A program made the position numbers and the translations under genes. Of a stretch of DNA of 9,776 nucleotides, positions 6,206-9,776 are shown piece by piece; the first letter of the stretch is position 1; each line of letters begins with the position of its first letter. This DNA comes from DATFXF01 sp035258565 (GTDB lineage Bacteria > Acidobacteriota > Terriglobia > Acidiferrales > UBA7541), in the NCBI GenBank assembly GCA_035258565.1, contig DATFXF010000371.1:1-9776 (forward strand), in the 5' to 3' direction. The notes beneath the pieces were generated by a model. The model was not told where the DNA came from. It did no database searches and saw only the letters and a list, made by a program, of their open reading frames with translations.

Positions 6206-6548
6206 CTAGATTCGGGGGAACGTGGCTAGCCCTATCGCGGTCGCGAGGCTTCGGGAGGGCCGGTCGCTAAAGCCACGCTGCCATCCCGGGTTTCGCCGAC
6301 ACAACGACCATGACCGTTCCGGGCCGGCGCTCGGATGCTGGCGCGGAAGTGACCCCGGAATATCGGGTGAAATCAGGGGAGCGAGAACTATCCCCCCTTT
6401 AGAGTTGCTCGGTCCCACCCGGAAAACTTCCGCCGGATTGAGCGGTGCCTGCCGGAGAATCAGGCACTGCGGCCCACCAGGCCCGTCCTTGGGGGTAAAA
6501 TAGAAGGGTTCCCCAAATCAGTGGGGATCCGCCTGCGCGGAGGCGCAC
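6206..6548 (+). ncRNA. Long structured 5' leader of nrdJ, candidate cis-regulatory RNA
   Basis: Reading by eye shows consecutive stems. CGTGGCT (6221-6227) pairs perfectly with AGCCACG (6271-6277) and encloses GCCCT/AGGGC (6229-6233/6256-6260) and TCGC/GCGA. ACCCCG/CGGGT (6352-6357/6364-6368) is a short hairpin. GGGGA/TCCCC (6376-6380/6391-6395) is another. GCTCGGTCC (6407-6415) pairs with GGATTGAGC (6435-6443) with two wobbles, enclosing CGGAA-AAC-TTCCG (6420-6432). GCGGTGCCTG (6442-6451) pairs with CAGGCACTGC (6461-6470) around the loop CCGGAGAAT; it shares two bases with the previous stem, so the two could stack. Downstream hairpins cover the ribosome site. No open frame here looks coding. 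A riboswitch or other leader regulator sensing a cobalamin- or nucleotide-related signal would fit the gene, but the ligand is inference. The canonical cobalamin core is not recognisable. Confidence 0.5.
6508..6545 (+). promoter_or_regulatory. Ribosome-binding-site hairpins of nrdJ (possible expression platform)
   Basis: The ribosome site GGAGG (6539-6543) lies 5 bases before the ATG. It can be hidden two ways: CGCCT (6530-6534) with AGGCG (6541-6545), or TCCGC (6528-6532) with GCGGA (6537-6541). Both compete for bases 6528-6530 with an upstream hairpin, GG-T-TCCCC (6508-6514) with GGGGA-T-CC (6523-6530). Mutually exclusive pairings of this kind are what a translational riboswitch switch point looks like. 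The stems are short and were found by eye only. Confidence 0.4.
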
Positions 6549-9341
6549 ATGTCGGAATCGAAAATGGCGGTGAACGGCAAAATCGAAGCGGCCCCGGAGA
6601 TGCGGACGAAGACCGGTTTGGAATTCCCGCGCTTCTTCACCACCGGCAAGCTCTCTCCCTTCGAGGCCGTGGAGTGGGAACGCCGCACCGCTCAGATCGC
6701 CAACGAGAAGGGTCAGACGATCTTCCGCCAGGAAAACGTCGAGGTGCCGAAGTCCTGGTCGCAAACGGCCACCAATATCGTGGCTTCGAAGTACTTTCAC
6801 GGCAAGATTAACACCCCGGAGCGCGAAATCTCGGTGCGGCAACTGATCGGCCGCGTCGTGGACACGATCGTGGGCTGGGGAGAGCAGGGTGGCTATTTCG
6901 CCTCCACCTCGGCGCGCGACACCTTCCGCGACGAGCTAACCCACCTGCTCGTCGAGCAGAAGATGAGCTTTAACTCGCCGGTCTGGTTCAACGTCGGCAT
7001 ACAGGCTAAACCCCAGTGCTCGGCCTGCTTCATCAACTCGGTCGAAGACAACATGGAGTCCATCATGAACCTGGCCAAGACCGAGGGCATGCTCTTCAAG
7101 TGGGGCTCGGGAACCGGCACGAACTTCTCCACGCTGCGCGGCAGCCACGAGACCCTTTCCGGCGGTGGCATCGCCTCTGGTCCGGTGAGCTTCATGAAAG
7201 GCTTCGATGCTTTCGCCGGCGTGATCAAGAGCGGCGGTAAGACGCGTCGCGCCGCGAAAATGGTGATCCTCAACATCGATCACCCGGACATCGTCGAGTT
7301 CATTGATTCCAAGATGAGGGAGGAACGAAAGGCGCAGGTGCTGATCGGGGAGGGCTACGACCGCTCGATCGACGGCGAAGCCTACAGTTCAATCTTCTTC
7401 CAGAATGCCAATCACTCCGTGCGCGTCACTGACGAATTCATGCAGGCGGTCGAAGAAGACCGCGACTGGTGGACGCGGAACGTGACCGACGGCTCCCCGG
7501 CGGCGAGCTACCGCGGCCGCGACCTGCTCCGCCGCATTGCCGAGTCCGCCTGGCGCTGCGGCGACCCTGGCCTCCAGTACGACACCACCATCAATCGCTG
7601 GAACACCTCGAAGAACACGGCGCGGATCAATGCCTCGAATCCCTGCTCCGAGTACATGTTCCTGGACGACACGGCCTGCAACCTAGCCTCACTCAACCTG
7701 ATGAAGTTTCTCGGGCCGAACGGCACGATTGACGTGGAAGCCTTCCGCCATGCGGTGGACCTCACCATCACGGCGCAGGAAATCCTGGTGGACAACGCCA
7801 GCTACCCGACCGAAAAGATCGCGCGGAACTCGCACGACTTCCGCCCCCTGGGCCTGGGCTATGCAAACCTGGGTGCCCTGCTGTTGTCGCTCGCGCTGCC
7901 CTATGACTCCGACGCCGGGCGCGACATGGGCGCCGCCGTAACCGCGCTGATGAGTGGCGAGGCCTATGCGCAGTCGGCTCGCCTGGCCGAGTGCCTGGGA
8001 CCGTTCCCGGGATTTGCCACGAACCGCGAGACGATGCTGGACGTCGTCTGCATGCACCGCGACTCGCTCCGGCCGATCAAGCCCGAGAATGTGCCGCCGC
8101 AACTCCTGCGTGCGGCGCAGGACGCTTGGAACGCGGCCTTTGAGCTCGGTGAGAAGCACGGCTACAAGAACTCGCAGGTCACCGTGCTGGCCCCGACCGG
8201 TACGATCGGCTTCATGATGGATTGCGATACCACCGGGATCGAGCCGGATCTGGCACCGGTGAAGTACAAGAAGCTCGTGGGCGGTGGCCTGATCAAGATC
8301 GTCAACAACACGGTGCCCCAGGCCCTGATGCGCCTCGGCTACACGCCTGAGGAGACCAACCACATCGTTTCCTACATCGATAAGACGGGCACGATCGAGG
8401 GCGCGCCGGGGCTTAAGCCCGAGCACTTGCCGGTCTTCGATTGCTCGCTGGCGCCGCCGGGCGGTGGCCGGTCCATCTCTTGGCGCGGGCACTTGCGCAT
8501 GATGGCCGCGACCCAGCCGTTTCTCTCCGGGGCCATCAGCAAGACGATTAATATGCCGGAAGAGTCCACCGTCGAAGACATCATGCAGGCCTACATCGAA
8601 TCTTGGAAGCTGGGCTTGAAGGCGGTCGCGATCTACCGCGATAATTCGAAGCGTTCGCAGCCGCTCTCCGCCGCTGGTGCGAAAAAGGAAGAGAAGAAGG
8701 CCATGGAGCCGGCAAAGCCTGCCGAGCCCGAGCAGCAGGAACTTTTCCTGCGTGCGCAGCGCCGCAAGCTGCCCGTCGAGCGCAACTCCATCACGCACAA
8801 GTTCAATATCGGCGGCCACGAGGGTTACATCACCGTGGGGATGTACGAGGACGGTGCGCCGGGTGAGATCTTCATCAAGATGGCCAAGGAAGGCTCGACG
8901 CTTTCCGGCATCATGGATGGCTTTGCGCTGTCGGTCTCCATCGCCCTGCAATACGGTGTGCCGCTCAAAGCCCTGGTGGACAAGCTCACCAATACGCGCT
9001 TCGAGCCCTCGGGCTACACGGGCCACCCGGCCATTCCCTACGCCAAGTCGGTGCTCGACTACATCGCGCGGTGGCTTGGCGGGCACTTCATCTCAGCCGA
9101 TTACCTGACGCAAAGCACGATGCGAGAAGGGGAGACGGTGGCACCGCAGTCGGTCCTGCCGGCGGCCATGGCTGCGGCAGAGGAAACGCCGACAGCACGC
9201 CCGAGCGAGCCGCTTCCCCCCGCGCGGGTCCGCGCTGTTTTCGACGGTGCGCCCACTTGCTCGGAGTGCGGCATGCTGATGCTGCCCAACGGCAACTGCT
9301 ACAAGTGCGAGAACTGCGGCAGCACCTCCGGCTGCAGCTAA
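6549..9341 (+). CDS. nrdJ: Adenosylcobalamin-dependent class II ribonucleotide reductase
   Basis: The product is 930 residues, a complete single-chain enzyme reducing ribonucleotides to deoxyribonucleotides in the cytoplasm with a B12-generated thiyl radical. The catalytic barrel spans about 25-700. SFNSPVWFNVG (140-150) is followed by CSACF (157-161), which supplies one Cys of the redox pair. NPCSE gives N364, thiyl C366 and E368, and C377 is the partner Cys, 11 residues on as in Thermotoga NrdJ. APTGTIGFMMDCDTTGIEP (548-566) and the YRDNSKRSQPL block near 697 are further family motifs. A Lys/Glu/Ala/Pro-rich linker (about 706-730) leads to a TSCPD domain (about 738-848). After a second Ala/Pro-rich linker, the C terminus has C904, C907, C917, C920, C923 and C929, matching the Cys-rich zinc module that passes electrons from thioredoxin to the active site. 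The start is fixed by GGAGG 5 bases upstream. No adjacent nrdR or class I subunit is present. No terminator is seen after the TAA. Confidence 0.97.
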   Translation: MSESKMAVNGKIEAAPEMRTKTGLEFPRFFTTGKLSPFEAVEWERRTAQIANEKGQTIFRQENVEVPKSWSQTATNIVASKYFHGKINTPEREISVRQLIGRVVDTIVGWGEQGGYFASTSARDTFRDELTHLLVEQKMSFNSPVWFNVGIQAKPQCSACFINSVEDNMESIMNLAKTEGMLFKWGSGTGTNFSTLRGSHETLSGGGIASGPVSFMKGFDAFAGVIKSGGKTRRAAKMVILNIDHPDIVEFIDSKMREERKAQVLIGEGYDRSIDGEAYSSIFFQNANHSVRVTDEFMQAVEEDRDWWTRNVTDGSPAASYRGRDLLRRIAESAWRCGDPGLQYDTTINRWNTSKNTARINASNPCSEYMFLDDTACNLASLNLMKFLGPNGTIDVEAFRHAVDLTITAQEILVDNASYPTEKIARNSHDFRPLGLGYANLGALLLSLALPYDSDAGRDMGAAVTALMSGEAYAQSARLAECLGPFPGFATNRETMLDVVCMHRDSLRPIKPENVPPQLLRAAQDAWNAAFELGEKHGYKNSQVTVLAPTGTIGFMMDCDTTGIEPDLAPVKYKKLVGGGLIKIVNNTVPQALMRLGYTPEETNHIVSYIDKTGTIEGAPGLKPEHLPVFDCSLAPPGGGRSISWRGHLRMMAATQPFLSGAISKTINMPEESTVEDIMQAYIESWKLGLKAVAIYRDNSKRSQPLSAAGAKKEEKKAMEPAKPAEPEQQELFLRAQRRKLPVERNSITHKFNIGGHEGYITVGMYEDGAPGEIFIKMAKEGSTLSGIMDGFALSVSIALQYGVPLKALVDKLTNTRFEPSGYTGHPAIPYAKSVLDYIARWLGGHFISADYLTQSTMREGETVAPQSVLPAAMAAAEETPTARPSEPLPPARVRAVFDGAPTCSECGMLMLPNGNCYKCENCGSTSGCS

Positions 9342-9381
9342 GACCCGTCGGGCACACCTAGAAGATGTCCAGGCTCCGAGC

Positions 9382-9776
9382 GTGGTGGGGTTGGGAGTCT
9401 GTTTCGCTGGCTTGCTCGGAGCCTCCGCCTTCGGGCGGTCTCAGGAGGGCGCGTCCGGCCAGGGCAGCAAGCCGGGCTCGCTCGATATCGGCGGCCGCAC
9501 GCGCACCTATCTCCTCCATGTCCCGCCGGCGTACCACGGAAAGAAACCCCTAGCCCTTGTGCTCGTGCTCCATGGGGGTGGCCAGAGCCCCGCAAGCGCC
9601 GAGCGGATGTCCGGCATGAGTGGCAAGGCAGACCGCGAGAATTTTCTTGTCGCCTATCCGAGCGGCACGGGCCGCTCGAGCCGCATGCCCACTTGGAACT
9701 CCGGAAACTGCTGCGGCTACGCGATGGAGAACAAGGTGGACGACGTGGCCTTTATCCGCGCGTTGATTGACAACCT
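9382..9776 (+). CDS. Exported polyhydroxybutyrate depolymerase / LpqC-type esterase, N-terminal fragment with probable frameshifted start
   Basis: The frame runs off the window end, giving about 131 codons. A hydrophobic stretch (GLGVCFAGLLGASAFG) looks like a signal-peptide core. Then comes an alpha/beta-hydrolase start: TRTYLLHVPPAYHGKKPLALVLVLHGGGQSP, with the HGGG oxyanion-hole loop, ERMSGMSGKADRENFLVAYPSG and TWNSGNCCGYA with VDDVAFIRALID. This order is typical of the PHB-depolymerase/feruloyl-esterase family. The catalytic Ser (GxSxG) would lie just beyond the window. The frame has no ATG start, only GTG at 9382 or 9385, and those starts give no basic n-region. An ATG at 9365 in the next frame encodes MSRLRAWW, which would complete a normal signal peptide if one G were added to the run at 9387-9390. 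It lies only about 20-40 bases after nrdJ, so readthrough transcription is possible. The substrate is inferred from the family. Confidence 0.8.
   Translation, partial: MVGLGVCFAGLLGASAFGRSQEGASGQGSKPGSLDIGGRTRTYLLHVPPAYHGKKPLALVLVLHGGGQSPASAERMSGMSGKADRENFLVAYPSGTGRSSRMPTWNSGNCCGYAMENKVDDVAFIRALIDN

Noticed and set aside
6352..6470. Canonical cobalamin riboswitch upstream of nrdJ
   Set aside because: GGAA then GGGTGAAATC and a GCCGGAGAATCAGGC segment vaguely recall the aptamer, but the conserved GCAACTGT and AGCCAGGAGACCTGCC elements are absent, so only a generic structured leader is reported.
7689..9086. 465-codon open frame on the - strand inside nrdJ
   Set aside because: It is antisense to strongly conserved nrdJ coding sequence. 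Its composition (Arg, His, Gly, Asp-rich) is typical of a mirror frame in GC-rich genes, with no recognisable domain.
9342..9364. Terminator after nrdJ
   Set aside because: Only a trivial CCCG-T-CGGG pairing is visible, with an impossible loop and no T tract.

Overview
The window is GC-rich bacterial chromosome with compact, intact housekeeping and cell-envelope genes and no sign of phage, transposon, tRNA, rRNA or CRISPR. The gene style suggests Acidobacteriota or a similar GC-rich soil lineage: permease-only MacB-like transporters, secreted DinB-like and outer-membrane-lipoprotein-sorting-like proteins, and a single-chain B12-dependent ribonucleotide reductase. This placement is an inference from gene style; no taxonomic marker is present.

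Layout. (1) 1-162 is the C-terminal end of a thiosulfate sulfurtransferase on the + strand, followed by a likely terminator hairpin. (2) 266-1195 on the - strand is a secreted protein of unknown role. (3) Divergent from it, 1369-2576 is a two-gene DNA alkylation repair unit, adaA-adaB. The Ada function is split between a methylphosphotriester-sensing AraC-type regulator and an O6-methylguanine methyltransferase, joined by an ATGA stop/start overlap. (4) A very strong hairpin at 2616-2643 separates adaB from a convergent gene for an exported DinB-fold protein (2659-3249, -). (5) Divergent from that is an operon of two paralogous FtsX/MacB-type ABC permeases (3477-4727 and 4741-5979) with no ATPase or adaptor gene visible. 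(6) 5980-6548 is a 569-base gene-free stretch. It holds three GTGCAC palindromes, a near-consensus sigma70 promoter (TTGACA-N16-TATACT) and a leader of about 340 nt with several hairpins. The last hairpins can cover the ribosome binding site of the next gene. (7) 6549-9341 is nrdJ, a complete 930-residue adenosylcobalamin-dependent class II ribonucleotide reductase with catalytic, TSCPD and C-terminal Cys-rich modules. (8) From about 9365/9382 to the window end is the start of an exported polyhydroxybutyrate-depolymerase/LpqC-type esterase, whose signal peptide seems to be broken by a one-base frameshift.

The item most worth following up is the nrdJ upstream region. A strong promoter, a long structured leader and alternative hairpins over the ribosome binding site look like a cis-regulatory RNA controlling a B12-dependent enzyme, yet I could not match it to the canonical cobalamin riboswitch core. 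Secondary points are the split Ada pair, the permease pair without an ATPase, and the apparent frameshift in the last gene. I see no multi-gene defence or otherwise wholly new system here.
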